A DNA stretch of 64,000 nucleotides from the NCBI GenBank assembly GCA_036346395.1, contig CM070599.1, positions 11,399,232-11,463,231 of the forward strand, in the 5' to 3' direction. Shown piece after piece: positions 22,668 to 33,546 of the stretch (position 1 is its first letter; each line of letters starts with the position of its first letter). Under the pieces are notes generated by a model, which made no database searches, was not told the DNA's origin, and saw only the letters and a program-made list of their open reading frames with translations. Made by a program: the position numbers and the translations under genes. The DNA comes from Hsuehochloa calcarea (lineage: Eukaryota; Streptophyta; Magnoliopsida; Poales; Poaceae).

Positions 22668-24292
22668 TGAAGGACCGAAATGGCAACAGAGGGGGTGAAT
22701 GGTGCTTTAAAAATAATAACTCCCCTTTGCTGTAATTAAATAAGACCTACAAAGTCCTCTGGATATCTCAAGAAGAGTGAAGCAAAATCAGAGAACAAGA
22801 ACAGAAGTTTCAGACTGTTCTCTTCTGGAGAAATCGGATGTTCCGATTTTACCCGGCGGTAGTTCCGCACTCGGAAGTTCCGGTTCATGGAAGTTCCGCT
22901 CATGTAGTCTTCCATGGACAATCGGAAGTTCCATTGTCCCGAAGAAGAACAGTGCGCTCGGGTTTTTCCCAAAAATCCAAAATGCGAAATCTTGAGTGCT
23001 CTTCTCAGGTCAAGGTTCACAGGACATCATCCTAAACACCATCTTGACCTTATGGAGAAGAATCGCAAACAAAGATCCAATAATCAAGCTAAATATGGAT
23101 TTCTTGAAGAAGGGGAAAGAAAGACCAAAACCCAAAATAGACACGATTCTCAGATTCTTAGTTCATGAGACTTTGGGAATCCATTAGCAATAGCAAAACG
23201 ACTCTAGATATCAAGTTTCATGCTATTTCATACGACGAATCAAAAGATACATCAAAACCTTAAATATTCAACATGAACGAGAAAGGGAATAGAGAAAGGC
23301 ATAGGCAAGTAATCAAAACCTCGAGATTCATTAAGAGAAATCAAAAGATTACAAGGAACCACAGAGGAATGATTACAAGATTTTCAGTTCATTCTCTCTC
23401 AACAAACTCTCAAAGCAAAACAAACCTTTTTGCTAAAGCTAACCCTAATTTTCTTTCTCCCAAAAGTCTAACCCTAACTCCAGGGTTCTCCCTATTTATA
23501 GCCTTGGCTAATGGGCCTCCAACCCATTAAGCCCGCTACACCGAACGGAACCGCCTCCACTTTTGCCGCTTGCGAAATGACCCTTCGCTCCTTGCGCACC
23601 TTCCGAAGCCTCCGTACACCTTGTTGTGCACGACTCTGCAACCGCTTCAAGATTCACGCCGTCTTCGACACATCCCGACCGCTCGACCTCAACGCCTCCC
23701 GCGCTTAGTCCGGTCCACGTGTCTCGCCACGACTCCATCTTGATGCCCCGCAATCAACACGCATAAAAACACATCACATAGCATTGCACAATAACATAGC
23801 ATCAACATTTGTATAAGACTCAAACTCATACAAAATCAAAATCACAAAATAATCTTCTACGCACATTACGGACACAATCGAAGTTCGCGACTTACCACAA
23901 ATGAAGTTCCGATTTCGAACATCCGCATTGTCAGAATATCGGAAGTTCCGCGCTTAACACAATGGAACTTCCGATCTTCTAACATCCGATTTCCTGCATT
24001 TCAATTCCGATTTCCATCTCTCGAGGAACACTCAATGTCGATATATCGGACACTCCGCTACCCCAGTGCGGAAGTTCCGATTTCTTCAAATGAAACCAAA
24101 ACCCGATAAATCGGAAGATCCTATTTCTAACGCCAGAGTTCGATTTATCGAACTTCCGCCCATACACAACGGTAGTTCCGATTACACTCGACTCAGCCAA
24201 AATGGTCCAAACCAAAACCTCAACTCTCAATCTAATCAACACACTTGTCAAATACTCATCACTCAGTGGAGGACCTCTCACATGGTCTCTCA
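22668..24292 (-). repeat. 5' LTR of E (right copy)
   Basis: Partner of 13246-14870, of identical length. A TATA box lies on the minus strand at 23493-23500. The CGGAAGTTCCG-type motifs lie at about 22834-22935 and 23875-24185. The copy is fuller than the left one at several CAG/CTG sites (22754-22820) but shorter at others (about 23880-24010), so both copies show the same kind of loss. Confidence 0.93.
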
Positions 24293-25694
24293 AAGAACAG
24301 AGAACAATTACCTCGGCTAGCTAATCAACAAGCGCACTTGTGCGACAAATGGACTAAGCTCGCCTATATGAAGCAAGGAAACCGAGAAGACTTCACCAAC
24401 GCAGAACACAAACGGCAGAGCTTCTGGAATTGGTGGTTCGACGAACGGCGCGCGAAGGGCGGCCGCGAGGGTACCAAGGGATGGAGAATAGGATGGGGAT
24501 GACGGTGCTCACCTTGGTGGTGGTGGAACGCGAACGGATGGCCGGTGGGAGGACGGTGAATGTCGGTGCGCCGTGGGCTCACAGTGGCGCGGCTCCGACG
24601 ATGCTCCGACGAATGCGACGTGAGCACCACGTGAGAACGCCGCGAGGCGGTTAGGGGTGGTGGAGATGGTGGCGGGATGCACCGTGACATCACGCAAATG
24701 CCCGATGACCGAAGTTTGGACGGCATCGGAAAAACGTCGATTGCGGAGGGGAGAAAGCGAGGGAGGAGGGGAGAATTCAGAGGATGGATGAGGGAGATGA
24801 GGGGCACAAGGTGCTCCCTTTTATAGGGGCGGAGGTGGACCGGAGGAGGAGATCAAGGGACGGTTGTCTTTCAAGTGGCATGGCCGTTCCCGGTGATTTA
24901 GTGCGCAGATGAGGGGGTAACGGTCGGGAATGGAGGTGTTATGACGCGGGGAGATGAATGCCCACAATTTTGTGAAAAATCATGAAGGGATTCAATGGAT
25001 TTGAGGAGCTCTAATGGTCATTCATGGCGTCGGTTGTTGTTCTGGGAGAGCACAGGAGGAAGAAAACGTTTCGGTTTGGAGAAGAAGAAAGAAGGAAAGA
25101 GGGGATAAAAGAGAGAGAAGGGAACTACTAATCAATATAATGCACAAAGCCACTTGGTAGCTATTGCCATTGCAACTTCACGGTTAAGAGTGCACAATGC
25201 TAGAGTAGTGGGAGGATGGTTGACCCGATGGGAACTCCCTTTTCCTGATTTTTTTTTAATTTCGAAATTAGATTTAACCACAAATTGAACACACATTAGA
25301 AAATAGTAAAAAGAGACGAAAAATTCTAGAAAAATTTATAAAAATTCCCAGAATTATTTTGTACTCAATAGAAATAATTCCAACTTAAAGTTGGCTTTTA
25401 TTTTCTAGAAAATAGAAAAAGCCTTTTTAAATACCAGAAAATACCAGAAATTAATTAAAATTTTATTTTTCAATTTAAATCCAATAAAATTCCAGAAAAT
25501 CCAATAAATCTCAGTAAACTTTTTTTTTACCTTAAAACCAAGAAATTAAATAATTTATTTTTCTTTTTCCTTTTAACAGGGAAAACTCATTTTAGGCTAC
25601 AGAAAATTGAGAAAATTATTCGACAACCAGAAAATCCAATAAAATAATAAATTTATTTATTTATATTTTGGTAACATAACTTTGGGATGTTACA
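24293..25694 (-). repeat. 3' LTR of L, second block (after insertion of E)
   Basis: This continues the left L LTR and aligns with 28505-29912. It begins after E with agaacagagaacaat and ends GGGATGTTACA at 25694. It holds the minus-strand TATA box TATAAAAG (24818-24825), a GC-rich exon-like stretch and a donor-like AAG|GTGAGC (minus, about 24510-24520). The last 450 bp are AT-rich. Parts of 24420-24760 differ from the partner by small indels. Confidence 0.9.
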
Positions 25695-26468
25695 AACTAC
25701 CCCCTTTAAAAGGAATCTCGTCCCCGAGATTCGGAGAAGCTAGAAAGAAAGAAGGTGCACATAGGATAAATGAAATGAGAGATAGAGAGAGTCTATCTTC
25801 CAGTTGGCTAGTGTCTTGAGTTGTTCGAAGTTTTGAAGTACCAATTCGTTATTCCGGTGCATCGATAGGTCAGAAGTCCAATGGATTGTTAGAGAAGAGA
25901 GAATAGCAAGGGATGAGAAAGAAAGCTACGAGATGAGAAGAGTACCCATTTAAAGCAAACGTTGTACACGAGATCAAAGGATCTACGTACGACGTACCAA
26001 AAGGAAACAATACGATACAAGATAAGAACAATACAACGTTCTACTCGATCAATACTCATAAGTTGGTGAAAGGACTCAATACACAGAATGAGTCTTGGCA
26101 AACTTAGACTATATGGTTAGGCTGACATCGCAATCTTCGGTAAATCTTGCATATTGTCCTTGAATAACTTGACGACCTTACGATGTTTTCTTGATGGTTC
26201 CAGGTCTTACGGTCTTGAACGTAATGGTAAGAACGTGTTGACCATCTATAGAAGCTTTTCAATGGAAAGAGGATCCAATTAATATTATAAAACGGTGAAG
26301 AGAGAATTAGGTAAGAAAGAATATCATGAAGGAACTAAAGATAGATAGATGACCAAGATGAGGAGAGAACAATTTATTTTTCTTGTTATATAAAATAATT
26401 TTTGAAATTTTCAACTATCGTCCATTCTAACTAGGTCACGACCTACAGTCGACATGGCTCTGATACCA
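25695..26468 (-). other. internal region of L, non-coding, with PPT and PBS
   Basis: This 774-bp segment encodes no recognisable protein. On the minus strand it opens with TGGTATCAGAGCCA (26455-26468), the PBS, and closes with CCTTTTAAAGGGGGTAGTTT (25695-25714), the PPT, so only the signals for reverse transcription remain. Large-LTR elements with short non-coding interiors are known as LARD-type non-autonomous elements. An ORF of 70 codons at 25889-26101 shows no known domain. Confidence 0.85.
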
Positions 26469-26737
26469 TTTCGCTTTGACCGGAGTAACACCCCGTAATC
26501 CTCAGGCATTTCTCGAACTAGTCCGTGATCGTAGCTAGTTCACACAAGAAATGATATGGTAACATCCATAAATCGCACAACTTTATTAATAAATATCAGA
26601 GTTGATTACAAGAAAGGCTTACAAGCCAACATTAAACAAACACAGCGGAAAACGAAGAAGTAGTGGAGTCCAAATTGATTCGCCACGAGCAATCGATCGT
26701 AGCGGCCTAATCGTCGAGATCCAAGTCCTTCTCCTCT

Positions 26738-28732
26738 CAAATTTATTTGCATGAAGCAAGGGTGAGCACAACTACTGTTCTCATAAGTTACACCCAAAGA
26801 ATATGAGTTAATGCATGTATGGATATATCAAAGGAAGGCTTATTGGTTGAATTTGCATAAAGCAATGTTTTCTTTAAATATTTGCTATTAAGTTCCAAAG
26901 CAGTTGTTCTATAACTAGAATTCATTTTTATAAATTCTCAAGTTTTATAGTAGGATAACCTCCATATGAAACATGGTGATGGATACCCTCCTATCACATG
27001 GCTAACCGCCCAATTTTACCACAAGGATTAACCATCCTCAAATCATTTGCAAAAATTATTTTAAAACAAAATCAAAGCTAACTTTGAGTGGCTTTGCTCA
27101 GCATGTCCATGACCGTGGACACGGCTATTCGAATAGTTTTACACTCTGCAGAGGTTGTACAACTTTACCCACAAGAGATAATCAACTTTTAATGTCCGTC
27201 TGACACACTTCCGTAGGTGTGCGACTAAGTGATTATCACGAGACCTTTACAATGCGTCATTCCAAAGTAGTCATGCCCGCTAAGGTTTCACTTCCTTTGG
27301 ATTAACCATCCGCTAGAAGCCCCCTCTTGCGCCGCTAAGGTTTCACTTCCATTGGGTTAATCACCCGTCGGAAACCCCCTCTTGCACCAAGTGGGAATAC
27401 TATCTAACCGACACCCACACACCAAAATGGCACAACTAAAATGGAACATTGCAAATTATTCAGCCTAGCCTGTCCCATTCCAGACTTGTGGTAGTACGGT
27501 GGAGCTTTGCAAGATGCGGCTCGAAGACCGGTCCTTAACTGACTTGGGCGACTTTCAAAATAACCCCTGGGCCTCAAACCTACCCGGATTGAGCCCGTGC
27601 ATAAACCTGCACCCACCAAGCATCCATTCCGTCCAAGTACAAACCGACTTTTCATTTTTGCTTTTCAAAGTCATTTGTAAAATCTTCCATGACAAACCAA
27701 TGTCATAGGCTTTTAAACAATAATTGATTATTTGGGCCAAATTCCCGGAACTGAACATTTTTGGTCTAAGCATATCTAAGCATAATTTTTTCCAAAATGT
27801 TCTGGTTCATACTACTGCATAAACCAGATTTTTATCTAATGTGTCAAGGTATGTTTCATTCAACAGCAAAGTTGGCTATACAATGGCAATGGGAATAACT
27901 ATAATTTAAAAACAGGTATTTAAATTACTTGAATAGAAATAGCATGCAATAATAATTTAAAACAGAATTTAAATAATTTGAAATATTGGGATCAAATATG
28001 ATCAAAGGTATAACTTGCCTTGCTTGGTTATGTTGTTCTCAAACGGCGTCGAAATCCGGTTGTCCGAGTAGTCGAACTCTATACGCGTAAACGATCCAAA
28101 TTCAAATGAAATCCAAATAAAATCCAAAAATTAAGAAATAAATACTGGAAGTAAGATATCGACTTTATATGAATATAGGAATTTGAATCGATGAAATCGG
28201 AGTTCGTACGAGAGAGAACGAATTTCCGGAAGTTTGATTCTCACATGAAATAATGAATTCCGAAAATTGTATTGTTCACTGCAAATGGTTGATTCGGTTG
28301 TTTGCAGTGAAAGACCAAATGAATGTGTATGTGTGTATGACATCAATGGCCCACATGCTAGTGAGAGAATGATGTTTAGTTAGAATATAAATGGGAGTAT
28401 GGCATATGGGCCCGGCTGTCAAGACTCTAAGAGAGAAAAGAAACTTTCTTTAAAAAAAATAAAAATAAACATGGCTGCCATGATTCGAACCCGAGACCTG
28501 CTGTGGCAACAGGAGAACAATTCGCCTCGGCTAGCCAACTGAACAAGCGCACTTGTGCGACAAATGGACTAAGCCTGCCTATATGAAGCAAGGAAACCGA
28601 GAAGACTTCAGCCAACGCAGAACACAAACGGCAGAGCTTCGGCTGGAATTGGTGGCTCGACGAACGGCGGCGAAGTGGCGGCCGGCGAGGGTACCAAGGG
28701 ATGGAGAATAGGATGGGGATGACGGTGCTCAC
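26738..28732 (-). other. putative leader intron inside the LTR of L
   Basis: On the minus strand CACCAAG|GTGAGCACC (GT at 28731-28732) ends the GC-rich stretch downstream of the TATA box, and a CTCACCCTTGCTTCATGC block with an AG follows about 2 kb later near 26738. The left LTR copy has TTTCAG|AGGAG at the same place (AG at 11488-11489). F and B show the same layout. Splicing is inferred. Confidence 0.4.
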
Positions 28733-29035
28733 CTTGGTGGTGGTGGAACGCGAACGGATGGCCGGTGGGAGGACGGTGAATGTCGGTGCGCCGTGGGCTC
28801 ACAGTGGCGCGGCTCCCCGACGATGCTCCGACGAATGCGACGTGAGCACCACGTAGAACGTCGCGAGGCGAAGTTAGGGGTGGTGGAGATGGTGGCGGGG
28901 ATGCACTGTACACGGCGCAAATGCCCGATGACCGAAGTTTGGACGGCATCGGAAAACGCGATCGATGCGGAGAAAGCGAGGAGGAGGGGAGAATTCAGAG
29001 GATGGATGAGGGAGATGAGGGGCACAAGGTGCTCC

Positions 29036-29043
29036 CTTTTATA
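29036..29043 (-). promoter_or_regulatory. TATA box of L LTR
   Basis: TATAAAAG on the minus strand within CCCCTATAAAAGGGAGC, identical in the left LTR at 24818-24825. It lies about 870 bp into the LTR, just upstream of the GC-rich stretch, so it is a fair candidate for the transcription start of L. Confidence 0.7.
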
Positions 29044-29917
29044 GGGGCGGAGGTGGACCGGAGGAGGAGATCAAGGGACGGTTGTCTTTCAAGTGGCATG
29101 GCCGTTCCCGGTGATTTAGTGCGCGGATGAGGGGGTAACGGTCGGGAATGGAGGTGTTATGACGCGGGGAGATGAATGCCCGCAATTTTGTGAAAAATCA
29201 TGAAGGGATTCAATGGATTTGAGGAGCTCTAATGGTCATTCATGGCGTCGGTTGTTGTTCTGGGAGAGCACAGGAGGAAGAAAACGTTTCGGTTTGGAGA
29301 AGAAGAAAGAAGGAAAGAGGGGATAAAAGAGAGAGAAGGGAACTACTAATCAATATAATGCACAAAGCCACTTGGTAGCTATTGCCATTGCAACTTCACG
29401 GTTAAGTGTGCACAATGCTAGAGTAGTGGGAGGATGGTTGACCCGATGGGAACTCCCTTTTCCTGATTTTTTTTTAATTTCGAAATTTGATTTAACCACA
29501 AATTGAACACACATTAGAAAATAGTAAAAAGAGACGAAAAATTCTAGAAAAATTTATAAAAATTCCCAGAATTATTTTGTACTCAATAGAAATAATTCCA
29601 ACTTAAAGTTGGCTTTTATTTTCTAGAAAATAGAAAAAGCCTTTTTAAATACCAGAAAATACCAGAAATTAATTAAAATTTTATTTTTCAATTTAAATCC
29701 AATAAAATTCCAGAAAATCCAATAAATCTCAGTAAACTTTTTTTTTACCTTAAAACCAAGAAATTAAATAATTTATTTTTCTTTTTCCTTTTAACAGGGA
29801 AAACTCATTTTAGGCTACAGAAAATTGAGAAAATTATTCGACAACCAGAAAATCTAATAAAATAATAAATTTATTTATTTATATTTTGGTAACATAACTT
29901 TGGGATGTTACACGACC

Positions 29918-30319
29918 TGTGCGAGACGTGGAGTTTCGTATTCATCTCGTTTTGGGTACTCGGCCCATCTCGATGTCTCCATATCGACTGGCACGTTCGT
30001 TTCAAGATGAGCTGAAGAAGCAGTTGGACGAATTATTGACCAAAGTTTTGATCAGGCGGAGTGTATCGCCGTGGGGAGCTCCTACTCTGTTCACAGAAAA
30101 GAAGGATGGGAGTTGGCGCATGTGTGTTGATTGCCGTGCACTTAATGCAGTCACAATCAAGAACAAAATATCCAATGCCCCCACATTGAGGACTTGTTTA
30201 ATCAGTTCAATGGATCTCAGGTGTTCTCCAAGATCGATCTCTAGTCAGGGTATCATCAAATCCGTGTGTGTGACCAGGACGTAGAGAAGACGGCTTTCTC
30301 CGCCAAGTATGGGCATTAT
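29918..30319 (+). pseudogene. pol: F reverse transcriptase, N-terminal part
   Basis: Reading resumes after L with VRDVEFRIHL..GTRPISMSPYRLARSFQDELKKQL, then VSPWGAPTLFTEKKDGSWRMCVDCRALN, the first conserved RT blocks of Ty3/gypsy elements. A frameshift near 30170-30200 moves the frame; the catalytic block FSKIDL-SGYHQIRV (about 30222-30265) has a TAG between the Leu and Ser. The gene is then cut at ATTAT (30315-30319) by the BARE-like solo LTR and goes on at 31898 in the same frame. Confidence 0.88.
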
Positions 30320-31892
30320 TGTTGAAAATATGCCCTAGAGGCAATCATAGAGATGTTGATATTTTATTATGTTCATGATTTTGATAATATGTTATCGTGT
30401 TCCTTGAATGAATCATTTGTTATAGATCAATAAGTATGTGACTTGTTGGTGGAACTCTTTAACTTATATGATATCATTCTAAATGTATCCCTAGTCGGAT
30501 GACACTAGTTGGAACACTAGTGACTCTATGACTAGCACATGTATTGATTGATGACCTTGTTTCAACGGTCATGGATATAGGGATATCGAATCAATAATGT
30601 GAGCACATGTTAGAGAACATAGGGCTGGATAGACCCATCATTGAGACACTACTGAGATTGTTATGAATCTATGTGTCATTTGTTGGTCTCTAGTAATGAT
30701 GATGTATAATCCTTAGACCTGAGATCAGCATGGTTCCCTACATGTGTAATAGCACTCTTAGGGGTTGCCAAACGCTACTCGTAACTAGGTAGTTATAAAG
30801 GTACCTTTCGGGTATGCTATGAAGCATGCAGAGGGATGTGACTGGTCGAGATGGGATTTGCCCCTCCTAACATAGCAGGAGAGATATCTCTGGGCCCCTC
30901 GTGGAGATCGGATAAAGAAAGTGCATGGCTATGCCACTAGTGGTCAAAGTGTCGACCACATGAAGTTATCCGACACTCGATCGAGAATGTATTGAACAGT
31001 CCATGGATGACACAACATCTCACCTGTAGTTCAACCAGACATCGTGAGGCAAAGAGAGAATGCATGAGTAGGTCGCTTAGTTCGATCAGTTACGGACTAG
31101 TCATATGGAGATACGAGCTGGTCGTAGACTGGTCGAACGTAATCACAGAATACGATCTGGTCATATGGAAATACGAACTGATCGTAAGTGATGAGGACCT
31201 GATCATAGATCATATTACAACAAGGTTCGTCTGATATATTCTATTTGTATTTGGGAATCGTTTTGTGCTGCTAGGTACCGCTAACGACTGGTGGTCGGAA
31301 AAGAGTTTCCGAGTCATAACCGATTACAAATGAACCTGTAGGGTTGCACACTTAAAGGGCTAGGATTTGATTTGGTTGGTGATCCGAATTCATATAGGCC
31401 ACGAGTTCCTAATGGGCCTCAAGGTCGAGACCCATCATGGATGCCTATATAAAGAGGGGCGGTAGCATAGGGTGTGGAGGTGGATGATCTTTGGAAGAAC
31501 TTTCAAAACCCTAATAGCCACGCCTTCTCAACCACGCTGCCAGTGCTAGCACTCCAGCGCGTGGTGATCCTGCCCCGTACGTGTGGATACCTCGGAGGTG
31601 TTGTTGCGAAGCATCAACGCTAGGACGATCCGCAACTCGTGACGATCACCAAAGTCAAAGGAGAAGTCGCGTGGTGAGTACGACCACTCAGAGGAGTAGA
31701 CGCGCGGCGAGTACGACCACTCGAAGGAGGAGACGCGTCGTGAGTACGAGTACGACTACGACTGCATCAACTCTACTTCCGCTACGAGTCGGCGCGTCTA
31801 GCGGTAATCTCGTGATCTATTACTAGCGGTGGTTCCTTGGTTGCGTGGTAAATTTTTGTTTATGCTATTGTAGCATTGCCACGATCCCTTCA
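30320..31892 (+). mobile_element. solo LTR, BARE/Angela/RIRE1-like copia
   Basis: The 1573-bp LTR starts TGTTGAAAATATGCCCTAGA and ends CGATCCCTTCA, with a perfect 5-bp duplication ATTAT (30315-30319, 31893-31897). Its opening and the segments GTTATAAAGGTACC, GAGAGATATCTCTGGGCCC are shared with BARE-type LTRs as I know them. A TATA box (TATATAAA, 31446-31453) is present. Two internal repeat groups are visible: TCATATGGARATACGARCTG (about 31100 and 31161) and a roughly 36-bp unit ending GAGTACGACCACTC (31655-31765). It splits the RT of F between GHY and EYK. Confidence 0.92.
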
Positions 31893-31897
31893 ATTAT

Positions 31898-32330
31898 GAG
31901 TATAAAGTTATGTCTTGTGGACTGACTAATTCACCTGCCATTTTTATGGAGACCATGTACAACATGTTGCACGAGTATTTGGATGACTTCGTGGTAGTGT
32001 TGATTGATGATATTCTTATCTTTTACAAGACCAATGAGGATCATGAACGTTATTTGAGGCTGGTCTTAGAGACTTTGAGAGAGCACAAGTTCTATGCCAA
32101 GTTGAAGAAATGTGTGTTCTGGATTTCAGAAGTGGGTTTTTTTGGGTCATGTGATAAATCCTCAGGGCATTGCTGTTGATCCAAGCAAGGTCTCCACAGT
32201 GGTGGATTGGAAGAGGCCGACTAATGTGAAGGAGGTGAGGAGTTTCTTGGGCTTGACTGGTTACTATCAGCGTTTTGTGCAGGATTTCTCTATCATAGCC
32301 AAGCCGATGTCTTAGCTTACTATGAAAGGT
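31898..32330 (+). pseudogene. pol: F reverse transcriptase, C-terminal part
   Basis: The frame resumes with VMSCGLTNSPAIFMETMYNM, then the catalytic pair in VVVLIDDILIFYKTNEDH (about 32000-32040), where gypsy RTs have (F/Y)xDD. The thumb blocks follow with LRLVLETLREHKFYAKLKKC. A T-run near 32137-32143 shifts the frame, and GHVINPQGIAVDPSKV and RSFLGLTGYYQRFVQDFS continue in the next frame to a stop at 32313-32315. Apart from these it is one of the better preserved parts of F. Confidence 0.9.
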
Positions 32331-32810
32331 GTGAGATTCCAGTGGATTGATGAGTGTGAGCGTAGTTTCTGAACTTTGAAGGAGAGGTTGGTGACCTCTC
32401 CTATTCTCACTCTATTCGAGCTAGGGAAGCGGTTCATAGTATTTTCATATGCGTCTCGAGTGCGTCTTGGCTGCGTTCTTATGCAAGACGGTAAGGTGAT
32501 TGCTTATGTGTCGAGACAGTTAAAGAAGCACGAGCAGAATTATCCCACTCATGACTTGGAGCTAGCTGTGGCTGTCTTTGCTCTCAAGATTTGGCGGCAT
32601 TATCTGTACGGTGAGTCTTGTGATATTTTTACAGATCAGAAGAGTCTCAAGTATATCTTCACTCAGAAGGATTTGAATTTGAGGTAAAGGAGGTGGTTGG
32701 AGTTGATCAAGGATTATGATATTACTATTCAGTATCATCCAGGCAAGGCCAATATTGTTGCTTATGCTCTTAGTCGCAAGGCGATTCCCGCTACTCTAGA
32801 TTGCCTCATT
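32331..32810 (+). pseudogene. pol: F RNase H, catalytic Asp changed
   Basis: The piece 32376-32687 has KERLVTSPILTLFELGKRF, then VFSYASRVRLGCVLMQDGKVIAY, where relatives have (Y/F)(S/C)DAS; Asp is replaced by Tyr (GAT to TAT, about 32446). YVSRQLKKHEQNYPTHDLELAVAVFALK, IWRHYLYG and FTDQKSLKYIF follow, retaining the later Glu and Asp. A TAA after NLR (32685-32687) is followed in frame by RRWLELIKDYD and YHPGKANIVAYALSRK. RNase H removes the RNA strand during reverse transcription; the Asp change would impair this. Confidence 0.87.
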
Positions 32811-33546
32811 GCTGATTTTGATCGCATGGGGATATCTTATTGTTATGCGGGCACAACACATGTTGAGACACAATTGATCCTTAAGTCAGATATTTCAGAC
32901 CGTGTGCAAGAAGCACATCAGAGTGATCGGTTATTGCAGTAGGTCAGGAAGCGTCTGAATGAGGGCAAAGAAGGAGATTTCAGCATGGATGAATATGGTG
33001 CTTTGAGATTTAAAGGTCGCCTTTGTGTGCCGTAAAAGGCGGAGGTCAAAGATGATATCTTGAGGGAGGTTCATCGCACTCCGTATATTTTTCATCCTGG
33101 TGAGACTAAGATGTATTGTTATCTGAAACAAAATTTCTAGTGGAAAAGGATGAAGGTTGATATTGCTAATTATGTGGCTTCTTGTGGTGTTTGTCAGCAA
33201 GTGAAAACCGAGCATAAGCATCCTGCAGGGTTGTTGCAGCCTCTGGAGGTTCCCCTGTGGCCTTGGGATGATATCTCTATGGACTTTGTGGTGGCGTTAC
33301 CTTGTTCACCGCGAGGGAATGATGCAGTTTGGGTAGTAGTGGATCGTTTCAGCAAGTCTGCACACTTCGTTCCTATCCAAATGACAAATTCGGCAAGCGA
33401 TTTGGCGCCTATTTATGTGCGTGAAATTGTGAGACTGCAAGGTGTGCCAAAGACCATCATTTCTGACAGGGACGCGAAGTTTGTCTCCAAGTTCTGGAAA
33501 AGTCTACAGAGTGCATTGGGCACACAACTTCGTTTTAGTATAGTAT
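32811..33546 (+). pseudogene. pol: F integrase, zinc-binding and first catalytic part
   Basis: After a linker, the HHCC zinc domain is visible: EVHRTPYIFHPG, then a stop in NF*WKRM (33138-33140), then ANYVASCGVCQQVK. The catalytic core starts at 33240: WDDISMDFVVALP with the first Asp, WVVVDRFSKSAHFVP, YVREIVRLQGVPKTIISDRDAKFVSKFW with the second Asp (about 33460). G2 is inserted at AGTAT (33542-33546) in the FSIVFHPQT block. It continues at 35071. Confidence 0.9.

Larger units (their letters stand above)
13246..24292 (-). mobile_element. element E: full-length Ty1/copia, Opie/Ji-like (SIRE/Maximus lineage), reverse
   Basis: LTRs of 1625 bp each (13246-14870 and 22668-24292) bound an 11.0-kb element. 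On the minus strand the LTR starts TGAGAGACCATGTG and ends GGTCCTTCA. PBS (22653-22665) and PPT (14871-14885) sit at the right places. Coding order right to left is gag, protease, integrase, RT, RNase H, the copia order. Residues such as ARTMLDEYSTPRKF-like, YVDDIIFGGSS and FEMSMMGELSFFLGFQIK resemble Opie-type elements. It is inserted in an L LTR (next to ggcaac/aacag, duplication not clean). Frames are broken in many places. Confidence 0.93.
11226..29912 (-). mobile_element. element L: non-coding gypsy-type element with very large LTRs (LARD-like), reverse
   Basis: Two copies of a 3.4-kb LTR flank a 774-bp internal segment (25695-26468). On the minus strand the LTR starts TGTAACATCCCAAAG and ends near ACTCCGGTC. 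The internal segment has a PBS (minus, 26455-26468) next to the right LTR and a PPT (minus, about 25695-25712) next to the left LTR, so the element reads right to left. The flanks CCACC (11221-11225) and CGACC (29913-29917) are a probable 5-bp duplication with one difference. No Gag or Pol is encoded; it would need proteins from a relative. Its left LTR holds element E. Confidence 0.85.
26469..29912 (-). repeat. 5' LTR of L (right copy, uninterrupted)
   Basis: The 3444-bp LTR, read right to left, holds: an AT-rich U3 (29912 to about 29050), a TATA box TATAAAAG (29036-29043), a GC-rich exon-like stretch with a long Pro/Ser/Ala open frame (about 29025-28732), a donor-like site, about 2 kb with short repeats of CCGCTAAGGTTTCACTTCC (two copies near 27280-27350), an acceptor-like block (26731-26773), and an AATAAA signal (26582-26587) near the PBS. 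If TATA and AATAAA are used, R is unusually long, about 2.4 kb. Confidence 0.9.

Noticed and set aside
24364..24807. 147-codon Pro/His-rich minus frame
   Set aside because: Part of L LTR; the other L copy breaks it into different frames.
27280..27380. Direct repeats in L LTR considered as a CRISPR-like array
   Set aside because: Only two imperfect units with no regular spacers, and the context is a plant retrotransposon.
11226..29912. Two independent solo LTRs instead of one element L
   Set aside because: PBS and PPT lie in the right places and orientation between the two copies, and the outer flanks match the split RT of F.
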